Positions 43,272-51,989 of a stretch of 64,000 bases of DNA are shown piece by piece. Within the stretch, counting starts at the first letter, position 1, and each line of letters starts with the position of its first letter. Below the pieces are notes generated by a model. The model saw only the letters and a program-made list of their open reading frames with translations, did not search any database and was not told where the DNA came from. The stretch is from Kutzneria sp044547355 (GTDB lineage: Bacteria > Actinomycetota > Actinomycetes > Mycobacteriales > Pseudonocardiaceae): NCBI RefSeq assembly GCF_044547355.1, contig NZ_JBIUAG010000006.1, positions 248,001 to 312,000 on the forward strand, given 5' to 3'. The position numbers and the translations under genes were made by a program.

Positions 43272-44042
43272 ATGGCCAAGGCACAATCAAGAGCGGCGAG
43301 CACGGACATCCCCGCCGCGGCGTCTGTCCTGGAGTTCCACGAAGCGCTCGCCGCCGGATTAGACAAGAAGGACGCAAAGAAGCGCAGGTGGGGCGGCGCG
43401 AAGTGGGGGTGTTATGCGTTCTACGACTATGATGGCGAGCCCATCTACATAGGGCAGACCTTTGAGCTGCTCAGCGGTCGGGTCCGCCGCCACCTCACCA
43501 ACCAGCGAACCGACGCGGTCGCCATGAGAATCCTCGACGTGTTCGAGGTCGCGGAGGTCGAACTCTGGCCGCTCTGGCAGTACCAGGAGGTCACCCGGTC
43601 ATCCGCCAGATTCCCCAAGGCCAAGAAGCACCTCGACGCCCTCGAGTTCGCGATCTACAAGCAGGCCATCTGGGACAGCCGGTTCAGCGCGGTGCTCAAT
43701 GAGAAGCTGCCGAAGGTCATGGACCCGTTAGATCCGCTGCCCGCGTCGACGCGGTTCAGGGTGACCCGCGGCGCCACTGAGGTCGAGCGGACACACGACG
43801 ACGTCCGCATCGCCCGCCGCGCCGCGACGATCTCGAGGCTCGCCGCCGTGGCCTATGAGCGCGGCGATGTCACCACCGGCCTGCGGCGCGCGCTGGTGGT
43901 GCAGGCGGCGAGGTTGACCTTCCTCAGCGCGGTGCGGCTGGCCAAGGCAACCGGCAATCCGCCGCCCGATCCGAAGCTGATCGACGTGGAGGGCTTGGTC
44001 GTCGACGTGTTCCGCCACCCCGAACTCGCCCAGGACGACTGA
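43272..44042 (+). CDS. GIY-YIG nuclease, paralogue A
   Basis: A 256-aa probable restriction nuclease. The GIY-YIG core has GCYAFYDYDGEPIYIGQT (~46-63), RVRRHLTNQRTDAVAMRIL (~70-88) with the catalytic Arg/His, a Glu in ALEFAIYKQ and an Asn in AVLNEK, so the active site looks complete, as in Eco29kI-type enzymes. A helical C-terminal domain (DDVRIARRAATISRLAAVAYE, written in part) follows. A second copy lies on the other side of the methyltransferase gene. ATG at 43272 is favoured by GGGGGAA six bases upstream. Confidence 0.88.
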   Translation: MAKAQSRAASTDIPAAASVLEFHEALAAGLDKKDAKKRRWGGAKWGCYAFYDYDGEPIYIGQTFELLSGRVRRHLTNQRTDAVAMRILDVFEVAEVELWPLWQYQEVTRSSARFPKAKKHLDALEFAIYKQAIWDSRFSAVLNEKLPKVMDPLDPLPASTRFRVTRGATEVERTHDDVRIARRAATISRLAAVAYERGDVTTGLRRALVVQAARLTFLSAVRLAKATGNPPPDPKLIDVEGLVVDVFRHPELAQDD

Positions 44043-44167
44043 GGCGGGCGCCCGCCGGCCACCGTGTTCCGTAGGTCACGTGGCCGTCCCGGGCCCGACG
44101 GCGTGACCTCGAACAACTGTGCGACCCGCCGGCGGAGGTCCCACACCCGAGGAGTAAGTTCCCTAGG

Positions 44168-45379
44168 GTGTCATCCGTGTCGAAGTCGAAGCCGAAGCTG
44201 ACCGCGGTCACGACGCAGGCCGAGCTGCCGCTGGGTCCGACCGCTGTGGAGTTCTTCGCCGGCATCGGGCTCGCCCGGATGGGTTTGGAGCGCGCCGGGT
44301 TCACCATCTCGTGGTCCAACGACCTGGAGGCGGCCAAGCGCGAGATGTACGAGGCGAACTTCGGCGACACCCCGTACCACGACTTCGTGCTCGGCGACGT
44401 CCGCAAGGTCACGGGCAGCGAGCTGCCGCCGGATGTCTCGCTCGCCTGGGCCTCGTCGCCCTGTGTGGACGTGTCGCTCGCCGGTGCCCGAGCCGGCATG
44501 CAGGGCGAGCGGTCCTCCACGTTCTACGAGTTCACCCGGGTGCTGCGCGAGCTGCCGGCGGAGAAGCGCCCGGCCGTGGTCACCCTGGAGAACGTCGTCG
44601 GCCTGGCGACCAGCCATGGCGGCGAGGACCTCGCGGCCGCGATTTCCGAGCTGAACAGCCTCGGCTATTCCGTTGACGTGCTGACGCTGGACGCGCGTTG
44701 GTTCGTGCCGCAATCACGGCCGCGGCTCTTCCTGGTCGGCGCCCTCGATGCGCCGGAAAGCCACCCCGGCGCGAATCCGCGCTTGCGGCCCGAATGGCTT
44801 CGCGCGCCGTTCGGCGACCCGTCCTTGAAGACGCATCAGGCGTTGTTGCCGGACATCGACATCTCCGATGTCGGCACCCTTTCGGACATCGTCGAGGACG
44901 GCGACTCCGACGCGGTCACCTGGTGGGATGACGAGCGCACCGCCAAGTTCGAGCAGTCCCTCTCCCCGGTGCAGGCCGAGCGCTTGGCTGTGCTGCGGGA
45001 AGCGGAGGCCGTCTCGCATCGAACGGCGTATCGCCGCACCCGCCAGGGCGTGCCGATGTGGGAGATCCGCTCCGACGACATCGCCGGCTGCCTGCGCACC
45101 GCACGGGGTGGGTCGTCGAAGCAGGCCCTGGTCGAGGTCGGCTTCGGCCGCCTTCGAGTCCGGTGGATGACGGGTGTGGAGTACGCGCGGCTGATGGGCG
45201 CCGGCGACTACGCGCTTCCGCCCGGCTTGCGGGACAACCAGGTGCTGTTCGGGTTCGGCGACGCCGTGTGCGTGCCCGCCGTCGGATGGCTCGCCGAGAA
45301 CTACCTCATGCCGCTTGTCGACGGGCGGATGCGGCCCGCCTCCTCCAATGCCAAGGCATTGACCGTCGTCAGCGCCTGA
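44168..45379 (+). CDS. C5-cytosine DNA methyltransferase
   Basis: A 403-aa enzyme forming 5-methylcytosine. Motif I VEFFAGIGLARMGLE (27-41), motif IV ASSPCVDVS with nucleophile Cys99, motif VI LENVVG (140-145), motif VIII QSRPRLFLVG (~181-190), motif X GFGDAVCVPAVGWL near the end. The target-recognition region (~210-330) is of modest size. It should protect the host from the flanking nucleases; the recognition site is unknown. Start is GTG at 44168, or GTG three codons later. Confidence 0.94.
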   Translation: MSSVSKSKPKLTAVTTQAELPLGPTAVEFFAGIGLARMGLERAGFTISWSNDLEAAKREMYEANFGDTPYHDFVLGDVRKVTGSELPPDVSLAWASSPCVDVSLAGARAGMQGERSSTFYEFTRVLRELPAEKRPAVVTLENVVGLATSHGGEDLAAAISELNSLGYSVDVLTLDARWFVPQSRPRLFLVGALDAPESHPGANPRLRPEWLRAPFGDPSLKTHQALLPDIDISDVGTLSDIVEDGDSDAVTWWDDERTAKFEQSLSPVQAERLAVLREAEAVSHRTAYRRTRQGVPMWEIRSDDIAGCLRTARGGSSKQALVEVGFGRLRVRWMTGVEYARLMGAGDYALPPGLRDNQVLFGFGDAVCVPAVGWLAENYLMPLVDGRMRPASSNAKALTVVSA

Positions 45380-45391
45380 GGACAAGCCGCC

Positions 45392-46201
45392 ATGCCGCAG
45401 CGCCCGCCGAAGAACAAACTGCCAGCGGATTCGGTTCGCGACTTCCGCAGCCTGCTCAACCTAGCGCTGGACGAAACCGACGACGAGGGACGCGCATGGT
45501 CGTCGGCGAAATGGGGATGCTACGCGTTCTACGACTACGACGGCGAGCCCATCTACGTCGGGCAGACCAATGAGTCACTCCGTGTCCGCGTCAAGCGCCA
45601 TCTCACGAACCAGCGCACCGACGCGGTTGCCATGCGAATTCTCGACGTGTTCGAAGTCGCCGAGATTGAGATGTGGCCGCTATGGGAGTTTCAGCAGCTC
45701 GACGAGCAGCTCAGGGGCAAGGATCTGGCGACCCGCAAGTTGATGAAGCAGGTCGCACAGGATCGACTCAACGCCGTTGAGCACTCCGCGTACCTCCAGG
45801 CAATCGACGACAGCCGGTTCAAAGCCATTCTCAACGAGAAGATCCCCCCGCGCTCGCCGCGCATCGAACTGCCGCCTTCTATTAGGCGGCCCCTCATCAA
45901 CAAACAGACCCGCGAAGAACGCGGCCATCCGGACGTCCGGATCGCCCGACGGGCTGAGACCATCTCCCGCCTTGCCGCGGTGGCACATGAGCGAGGTGAG
46001 GTGTCGGACGGTCTTCGCCGCGTGCTGGTGATCCAAGCAGTCCGACTCACCTATCTGTCGGCCGAGCGTTTGGCTTATGTGCAGGGACGGGAGAAGCCCA
46101 GCCCCGCCGCGATCAACGTGCACGAGCTGGTGGGAAGTTCCCTGACCGAGCCGTCCGACGCGGCGGTGGGCGAGACCGAGGAACTGGACTTCGAGGAATA
46201 G
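45392..46201 (+). CDS. GIY-YIG nuclease, paralogue B
   Basis: A 269-aa paralogue of the protein at 43272. The core is nearly the same (GCYAFYDYDGEPIYVGQT, HLTNQRTDAVAMRILDVFEV) and so is the helical C-terminus (HPDVRIARRAETISRLAAVA). Glu in AVEHSAYLQ and Asn in AILNEK are kept. It differs in an inserted stretch (LDEQLRGKDLATRKLMKQVA, ~108-127) and an acidic C-terminal tail. It starts 12 bp after the methyltransferase and is presumably in the same transcript. Both copies look active. Confidence 0.88.
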   Translation: MPQRPPKNKLPADSVRDFRSLLNLALDETDDEGRAWSSAKWGCYAFYDYDGEPIYVGQTNESLRVRVKRHLTNQRTDAVAMRILDVFEVAEIEMWPLWEFQQLDEQLRGKDLATRKLMKQVAQDRLNAVEHSAYLQAIDDSRFKAILNEKIPPRSPRIELPPSIRRPLINKQTREERGHPDVRIARRAETISRLAAVAHERGEVSDGLRRVLVIQAVRLTYLSAERLAYVQGREKPSPAAINVHELVGSSLTEPSDAAVGETEELDFEE

Positions 46202-46261
46202 GCATCTCCCGCTGCTGGCGCGCGGCTAGAGGCCCTGGTCGCTCGTATAGGCTGCGCGGTC

Positions 46262-46690
46262 GTGACGAGTGAGTCTTGGGCGACCACGGCGGCGACACGC
46301 AAGTCCATGCAGTCGAACAAGAGCAGGGACACCAAGCCGGAGTTGACGCTCCGGCGAGCGTTGCACGCACTCGGCCTGAGGTACCGGGTGTGCGCGCGGC
46401 CCCTGCCTGAGGTTCGCCGGACCGTTGACGTGGTCTTCCGGCCGGCGCGGGTAGCTGTCGAGCTCCGCGGCTGCTTCTGGCACGGCTGCCCGACGCACTA
46501 TCGAGCGCCGTCAGCCAACGGCAAGTACTGGGCGGAGAAGGTCGACCGCAACATGCGGCGGGACCAAGACACCGAAGAACGTCTCAACGAGGCCGGCTGG
46601 GTGCTCGAAGTCGTTTGGGAGCATGAGGATCTCGGCGAGGCCGCACACCGCATCGCGGCAACGGTCGCGCAGCGGCGTGTTGGCCTGTGA
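46262..46690 (+). CDS. vsr: Very short patch repair endonuclease (Vsr)
   Basis: A 142-aa Vsr nuclease that nicks T:G mismatches left by deamination of 5-methylcytosine. It shows MQSNKSRDTKPELTLRRALH, VDVVFRPARVAVELRGCFWH and GCPTHYRAP, with the expected Asp, His and zinc-binding residues. It supports the methyltransferase, as Vsr does with Dcm. GTG start at 46262. It is the last gene of the plus arm and ends 9 bp before the stop of the next, converging gene. Confidence 0.94.
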   Translation: MTSESWATTAATRKSMQSNKSRDTKPELTLRRALHALGLRYRVCARPLPEVRRTVDVVFRPARVAVELRGCFWHGCPTHYRAPSANGKYWAEKVDRNMRRDQDTEERLNEAGWVLEVVWEHEDLGEAAHRIAATVAQRRVGL

Positions 46691-46699
46691 GTGAGGCAG

Positions 46700-48196
46700 T
46701 CACCCTCCGGTGAGGATTTTCATGGCGGCGTTGTGGCCGGGGATGCCGCTGACGCCGCCGCCGCGGGGGGCGCCGGCGCCGCAGAGGAGGATGCGGGGGT
46801 GAGGGGTTTCGACGCCCCAGGAGCCGGGGGAATCGTCGGAGTAGGGCCACGAGAGGTCGCGGTGGAAGATGTGGCCGCCGGGCAGGCCCAGGGAGTCTTC
46901 GAGGTCTACGGGGGATTTGGCTTCGATGCAGGGGGTGCCGTCGGGGGCGGTGTGCAGGCACGACTCGATGGGCTCGGCGAGGACACGGTTGAGGGACGCG
47001 AGGGTGGCGGAGAGGGCCTGAGCACGGGCAGCGGGGTTGTCGGCGGTGAAGAGGCGGGCGGGCATGTGGAGCCCGAAGAGGGTGAGGGTGTGGAGGCCGG
47101 GCTCACCGATGATGGAGGGGTCGGTGAGGGAATGGCAGTAGATCTCGCACGGCGGGAGGGAGGGGATGCGGCCGGAGGAGGCCTCGGAGAAGGCGTGAGC
47201 GAGTTGGGAATAGGACTCGTTGACGTGGAAGGTGCCGCCGAAGGCGTCGCGGGGGTCGACGGTGGAGTCGAGGAGACGGGGCAGGCGGCGGAGGATCATG
47301 TTGACCTTGAGCTGGGCGCCTTCGGGGGACGGCGGGGGCGGGGTGCCGAGGAGGCGGGAGAGCTCGGTGGGGGAAGCGTTGACGAGGACATGGGAAGCAT
47401 GCACGGTGTGGGCGGAATCGCCGACGGTGTAAGAGACATCGCCGTCGGGGGTGATGGCGGTGACGGTGGCGCGGGTGAGGATCTGTGCGCCGGAGGAGAG
47501 GGCGGCGGCGGCGAGGGCGGAGGTGACGGAGCCCATGCCGCCGACGGGGACGTCCCAGTCGCCGGTGCCGTTGCCGATGACGTGGTAGAGGAAGCAACGG
47601 TTCTGTCGCAGGGAAAGGTCATCGGCGGAGGCGAAGGTGCCGATGAGGGCGTCGGTGAGCACGACGCCACGGACGGTGTCGTCACGGAAGGTGCGTTCGA
47701 TGACCTGGCTGATGGGCTCCTCGAACAGAGCGTGCCAAGCCTGGTCGTCGTCGATGAGGGAGCGTAGGGAAGCCTTGCTGGGCAAGGGTTCGGTCAAGGT
47801 GGGGAAGACGCGCTCGGCGACACGGGTGGTCATGGCGTAGAAGCGTTGCCAGGCCGCGAAGTCGGCAGGGTCCACAAAGGACTGAGAAGTGCGGTCGGAG
47901 TCCTCGGTGTCGATGAGCAGGCCCTGGGCGCCGACAGGGGTATAGGAGGACATCCGGCGGCGCAGCAGGGTGATGGGCAGGTTGAGGTCGGTGATTATCT
48001 TGCGGGGCAGGAGGCTCACCAGGTAGGAGTAGCGCGAGAGACGCACGTCGACGCCGGGGAAGGCCTGGAAGGAGACGGCGGCGCCGCCGACGGAGTCGAG
48101 GCGTTCCAGCACCAGCACGGACTTGCCGGCCCGGGCCAGGTAGGCGGCGGCGACGAGACCGTTGTGCCCACCACCGACGATGACGACGTCCACCAC
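46700..48196 (-). CDS. FAD-dependent oxidoreductase, phytoene-desaturase-like
   Basis: A 498-aa flavoprotein. The dinucleotide motif VVIVGGGHNGLVAAAYLARAG is at the N-terminus (written whole it spans residues 4-24) and the FAD-closing segment ILLCGAGAPRGGGVSGIPGH is near the C-terminus. This group (CrtI/amine-oxidase-like) includes many uncharacterised oxidases. No carotenoid genes are near; it follows the decarboxylase gene by 11 bp, so it is more likely part of that unit, perhaps oxidising an amine or amide (inference). Third-position base use is odd, with many tandem GGAGG-like runs on the plus strand. Confidence 0.85.
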   Translation of the reverse strand: MVDVVIVGGGHNGLVAAAYLARAGKSVLVLERLDSVGGAAVSFQAFPGVDVRLSRYSYLVSLLPRKIITDLNLPITLLRRRMSSYTPVGAQGLLIDTEDSDRTSQSFVDPADFAAWQRFYAMTTRVAERVFPTLTEPLPSKASLRSLIDDDQAWHALFEEPISQVIERTFRDDTVRGVVLTDALIGTFASADDLSLRQNRCFLYHVIGNGTGDWDVPVGGMGSVTSALAAAALSSGAQILTRATVTAITPDGDVSYTVGDSAHTVHASHVLVNASPTELSRLLGTPPPPSPEGAQLKVNMILRRLPRLLDSTVDPRDAFGGTFHVNESYSQLAHAFSEASSGRIPSLPPCEIYCHSLTDPSIIGEPGLHTLTLFGLHMPARLFTADNPAARAQALSATLASLNRVLAEPIESCLHTAPDGTPCIEAKSPVDLEDSLGLPGGHIFHRDLSWPYSDDSPGSWGVETPHPRILLCGAGAPRGGGVSGIPGHNAAMKILTGG

Positions 48197-48207
48197 GGGC
48201 GACTCCC

Positions 48208-49569
48208 CTATCCGGCCAAAGCGACAACCCTTTCGTGCAGCCTACCCAGATAGCTCTCGGACTCGGGCTTCATCAGCACGCTGCGCACGACCCGGGCGCC
48301 GTCGACGTCGACCTCGGCGGCGATGCCACGGCGGGCGAAGGCCTCGGAGCTGGCCCGCAGGACACTGAGGAAGACGGGGTCGTCGGCGTCGGACATGCCT
48401 TCCCGCATCATGCGCTCTGAGCCGGCGTCGATGGCGGAAAGCGTTGGCTCGGCGGGAAAGTAGGTGACGATGTCGAGTTCGGGCCGCTGATACGGGACGA
48501 GACGGTCGGACTGCTCGATGAGCTCGTGCCAGCGGACGGCGGCCCGACGGCCGGCGGCGAGGACGGCGCCGAGACCGTCGGCCCGAAGGGGCAGCATCTT
48601 GAGCGTGAGCCACAGGGCCGCGGCGGCGGCGCCGGGGCGGGAGCACTCCAGGCTGATCTCGCCGAGGTGCAGCTCGTCGGAAGTGAAGTAGGTGTACGGC
48701 GAATCGTGCACGTAGAAGCGGCCGACGGAGGGATCGGCGAACAGGACGGCCCCGCAGCCGTAGGGCTGAAGGCCATGCTTGTGCGGATCGACCACAATGG
48801 AGTCACATTGCCGGATCGCCTGCCACGGCAAGGGATCGATGCCCTCGGTGCCGGCGATGAGACTGAAGAACCCGCCATAGGCGGCGTCGATGTGGATGCG
48901 GAAGTCGTAACGGGAACGCAGGGCGACGACCTCGTGCACGGGCTCGACGACGCCGAGCCCGGTGGTGCCGGCGGTGACGACGACGGTGCCGACCTTTCCG
49001 GTGCGCAGCAAGGACTCCAGGGCATCAAGGTCCATCTTGCCGGTGCCGTCGACCGGAACGGGGTGGCCGGTGACGCCGATCAGCTTGCACATCCGGGCAT
49101 GCGTGTAGTGGCTCTCCGCGCTGTAGGCGATCCCGCGCGAGGGGTGGATTTCCCTTGCCACATAGAGGGCTTCGAGATTGGCGATGGTGCCGCTGGAGGT
49201 CAGGTGCCCGAGGTGCTCGCCGTAGCCGAACATGTCGGCCAGCTGCCGGACGACCTCCCGTTCCAGTTTAGCGGTGGCCGGACCGCCGTCCAGGGCGTGG
49301 TTGTTGGGGTTGATGAGCATCGCGGCGGCGTAGCCGGCGATGGCCACCGGATGCGGCGGCTTGAGCATCTGCCCGGCGTAGCGGGGATGGAAGAACGGGT
49401 AGTTGTCGCGCAGCCGCACGGCCAGCTCGTCGAGCGCGGCGAGCACGTCGCCGTCCTTGACCACCAGCGAGTCGTGCTGGGCGAAGGAGCCGAACTCGGC
49501 GGCCCACGACTCGTGGTTGGCCAGCACCCGCTCCAGCCACGGCCGCAACTGCTCAGATGTGGTAGGCAT
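48208..49569 (-). CDS. PLP-dependent group II amino-acid decarboxylase
   Basis: A 453-aa enzyme releasing CO2 from an amino acid (tyrosine, DOPA, aspartate or glutamate types). Substrate-side HLTSSGTIANLEAL binds PLP phosphate, IHIDAAYGG carries the Asp, and VVDPHKHGLQPYG has the PLP Lys264. Its ATG lies 17 bp inside the 3' end of the glutamine-synthetase-like gene. Substrate cannot be fixed from sequence; the nearby aromatic-ring-cleavage genes suggest an aromatic amino acid (inference). Confidence 0.88.
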   Translation of the reverse strand: MPTTSEQLRPWLERVLANHESWAAEFGSFAQHDSLVVKDGDVLAALDELAVRLRDNYPFFHPRYAGQMLKPPHPVAIAGYAAAMLINPNNHALDGGPATAKLEREVVRQLADMFGYGEHLGHLTSSGTIANLEALYVAREIHPSRGIAYSAESHYTHARMCKLIGVTGHPVPVDGTGKMDLDALESLLRTGKVGTVVVTAGTTGLGVVEPVHEVVALRSRYDFRIHIDAAYGGFFSLIAGTEGIDPLPWQAIRQCDSIVVDPHKHGLQPYGCGAVLFADPSVGRFYVHDSPYTYFTSDELHLGEISLECSRPGAAAAALWLTLKMLPLRADGLGAVLAAGRRAAVRWHELIEQSDRLVPYQRPELDIVTYFPAEPTLSAIDAGSERMMREGMSDADDPVFLSVLRASSEAFARRGIAAEVDVDGARVVRSVLMKPESESYLGRLHERVVALAG

Positions 49570-50869
49570 ACTCGCGGAACTCCCAATCGGTCACCCACTG
49601 CTCGAACCGGGCGATCTCGGCCCGCTTGAGCACGCTGTACGAGGTCACGAACTCCTTGCCCAGCAACGACTGCAGCTCGGCGTCGGCGTCGAGGGCGTCC
49701 AGCGCGGCGGTCAGCGACATCGGCAGCACGGCGGCGCGCGCGGCGTCGTAGCCGTAGCCCTCCAACGGCTCGGGCGGCTCCAGCCCGTCCTCGATGCCCA
49801 GGCGCATGGCGGCCAGCACGCCGGCGTTGACGAGATAGGGATTGGCCGAGGCGTCGGGCAGCCGCACCTCGATGCGGGCGCCGGCGCCGCGGTCGGGCGG
49901 CACGCGGACCATCGCGCTGCGGTTGTCCAGACCCCAGTCGATCAGCCACGGCGCGAGCGTGTCGGGGCCGAAACGCTTGTAGGAGTTGACGGTCGGGTTG
50001 GTCAGGGCGGTCAGGGCCGGCGCGTGCCGGAGCACGCCGGCCAAGGCGTGCCGCAGCAGCGGGCTGATGCCGTGCGGGCTCGACTCGTCGGCGCCGAGGT
50101 TCGCGCCGGCGGCGTCGACCAGCGACACGTGGACGTGGAAGCCGGACGCGCCGTGGTCGTTGAACGGCTTGGCCATGAAGGTGGCGAGCTGGCCGTCGCG
50201 GCGGGCCAGGTCCTTGACCGCGGCCTTGAAGCGGAACGCCCGATCGGCGGCGTCGACCGCCTCGGAGTGCCCGAGGTTGATTTCGAACTGGCCCGGGAAG
50301 TACTCGTGGTTGCCGCCGAGCACGCCGAGCCCGAAGTCGCGCAGCTGCCGAATGGTGCGGATCAGGTGCAGGCCGGGGTCGCCGCGGGTGCCGCTGACGT
50401 AGACGTTGCCGGGTTCGGGCGAGTACGGCGTGAACCCGGCCCCGTCCGGCACGCACAGGTAGTACTCCAGCTCCGGGCCGACCACCGGCACCTGCCCGGC
50501 CTCGGCCAGGCCGTCGACGACACGCCGGAGCACGGCTCGCGGCGACTCGCCGCCGCCGCGCTGGTCGCCGATGCAGGTCGCCACGCCCGGCTCCCACGGC
50601 ACCACGGCCAGGGTGTCCAGATCGGGCACGAGGTCGATGTCGGGCAGGCCGGCGTCCAGGCCGCCGGGCACCGGCACGGTGTCGCCGAGCGGGCTGGTGT
50701 GGTAGACGGCCCGGCAGAACGCGACGCCCCGGCCGACGGCGGCGGGCAGCTGCTCGACCAGCAGCTCCTTGGAGCGCTCGGTGCCCATCAGGTCGGGGAA
50801 GACGACGCGGACCACGTCGACTCCCTTGGCGGTCAGTTCGGCCACCACGCGGTCGGTCTGCGCTGCCAT
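49553..50869 (-). CDS. Glutamine-synthetase-like ligase (GlnA-type)
   Basis: A 438-aa GS-fold ligase: GPELEYYLCVP, PGQFEINLGH, GASGFHVHVSLVD, NPTVNSYKRFGP and GARIEVRLPDASANPYL supply the ATP, glutamate and metal sites. The sequence is closer to the gamma-glutamyl-amine/polyamine ligases than to housekeeping GlnA, and its position with a decarboxylase fits a role in tagging an amine with glutamate. The ATG at 50869 has an excellent SD (GGGAGGGTGGG). It heads a three-gene minus operon. Confidence 0.86.
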   Translation of the reverse strand: MAAQTDRVVAELTAKGVDVVRVVFPDLMGTERSKELLVEQLPAAVGRGVAFCRAVYHTSPLGDTVPVPGGLDAGLPDIDLVPDLDTLAVVPWEPGVATCIGDQRGGGESPRAVLRRVVDGLAEAGQVPVVGPELEYYLCVPDGAGFTPYSPEPGNVYVSGTRGDPGLHLIRTIRQLRDFGLGVLGGNHEYFPGQFEINLGHSEAVDAADRAFRFKAAVKDLARRDGQLATFMAKPFNDHGASGFHVHVSLVDAAGANLGADESSPHGISPLLRHALAGVLRHAPALTALTNPTVNSYKRFGPDTLAPWLIDWGLDNRSAMVRVPPDRGAGARIEVRLPDASANPYLVNAGVLAAMRLGIEDGLEPPEPLEGYGYDAARAAVLPMSLTAALDALDADAELQSLLGKEFVTSYSVLKRAEIARFEQWVTDWEFREYAYHI

Positions 50870-50883
50870 CGCCCACCCTCCCT

Positions 50884-50971
50884 CGTTTGACTGCGAACCA
50901 TAGCGCCGGCCCCAGCGGCCAACAAGGCGTTGACCCGGCCACGTCACGTCGGTACCGTTTGGATACAAACG
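50884..50971. promoter_or_regulatory. Palindromic operators between the GS-like gene and hpaD
   Basis: CGTTTGGATACAAACG (50956-50971) is a perfect 6-4-6 palindrome followed by an AGGAGACGG purine run. A weaker copy, CGTTTGACTGCGAAC (50884-50898), overlaps the SD region of the GS-like gene. A MarR protein encoded at 52944-53510 is the natural candidate to bind both. Inference from position and form. Confidence 0.55.
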
Positions 50972-51113
50972 ATAACAGGAGACGGGCCGGCCGACCAGGG
51001 GTTGCGGCCGGCGGTCGACCCGTCGGCCCGGCAGCGTCTACGATCAGCCGACGCGGGCCGCCGGCTCTTCGGTTTCCATTGCGACACAAGCAACACAGTC
51101 ACGGGGTGGCAGC

Positions 51114-51989
51114 ATGGGTGAAGTCGTCGGGGCCGGTCTGCTCTCCCACGTGCCGACGATCATGCTTCCGGCGCACGAGCGCCGGGAGCTCAACGAGGGC
51201 AAGGACACCACCCTGGTCGCCGGCCTGGAGCGGCTGCGCGCCGAGGTGTTCGAGCGGCTGGACTACGACACGGTGGTGGTGCTCGACTCGCACTGGGCCA
51301 CCACCGTGGAATTCGTTGTCACGGCCCAGAACCGCCGGGCCGGGCTGTTCACGTCCGAGGAGCTGCCGCGCGGGATGTGCCGCATCCCCTACGACTTCCC
51401 GGGCGACCCGGAGCTGGCGCACGCGATCGCGGCGCACGGCGAGAAGCAGGGCACGTGGATCACCCCGATCGACGACCAGTACCTGCCGATCTACTACGCC
51501 ACCGTGAACCTGTGGCGCTATCTGGGCGTGCCGGACAAGCGCTGGGTGTCCATCGGCGTCTGCCAGACCGCCGACGTCGAGGACAACCTGCGGCTGGGCC
51601 GGGCGCTGGCGGCCGGCATCGCCGACAGCGACCGGAAGGTGCTGCTGATCGCCTCGGGCGCGCTCAGCCATCGGTTCTGGCCGTTGCGCGAACTTCGGCA
51701 GCACGAGGCCAGCGGCATCGAGCACATCCGCACGCCGGAGGCCGCCAAGGCGGACTTGGTGCGCGTCGACTGGTTGCGCAACGGCGACCACGCCAGCGTG
51801 CTGGACACCATGGCCGAGTTCGCGGTGTTCAAGCCCGAGGCCGGTTTCGGCCACTACCTGATCATGGCCGGCGCGCTGGGCGAGCGGGCCTGGCGGGCGC
51901 CGGGGCGGCTGTTCAGCGAGTACGAGAACGCGATCGGGACCGGCCAGGTGCACATCTGGTTCGACCGGCCGGCGAAGGGATGGACGTGA
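51114..51989 (+). CDS. hpaD: 3,4-dihydroxyphenylacetate 2,3-dioxygenase (HpaD-like)
   Basis: A 291-aa class III extradiol dioxygenase that cleaves homoprotocatechuate in the meta position. Ligand positions are visible in GAGLLSHVPTIMLPAHE (His ~12), VVLDSHWATTVEF and a Glu in GALGERAWR. The sequence is typical of the actinobacterial HpaD group and distinct from the DODA-type enzyme at 13884. It overlaps the following gene by 10 bp. The semialdehyde dehydrogenase and isomerase steps are not encoded nearby. Confidence 0.9.
   Translation: MGEVVGAGLLSHVPTIMLPAHERRELNEGKDTTLVAGLERLRAEVFERLDYDTVVVLDSHWATTVEFVVTAQNRRAGLFTSEELPRGMCRIPYDFPGDPELAHAIAAHGEKQGTWITPIDDQYLPIYYATVNLWRYLGVPDKRWVSIGVCQTADVEDNLRLGRALAAGIADSDRKVLLIASGALSHRFWPLRELRQHEASGIEHIRTPEAAKADLVRVDWLRNGDHASVLDTMAEFAVFKPEAGFGHYLIMAGALGERAWRAPGRLFSEYENAIGTGQVHIWFDRPAKGWT

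Noticed and set aside
37492..46690. Prophage or integrative element carrying the defence genes
   Set aside because: No integrase, recombinase, tRNA target, direct-repeat ends or phage structural gene is visible.
46691..47767. Plus-strand frame opposite the FAD oxidoreductase
   Set aside because: The product is Gly/Glu/Val-rich low complexity, whereas the minus strand carries intact FAD-binding motifs at both ends.
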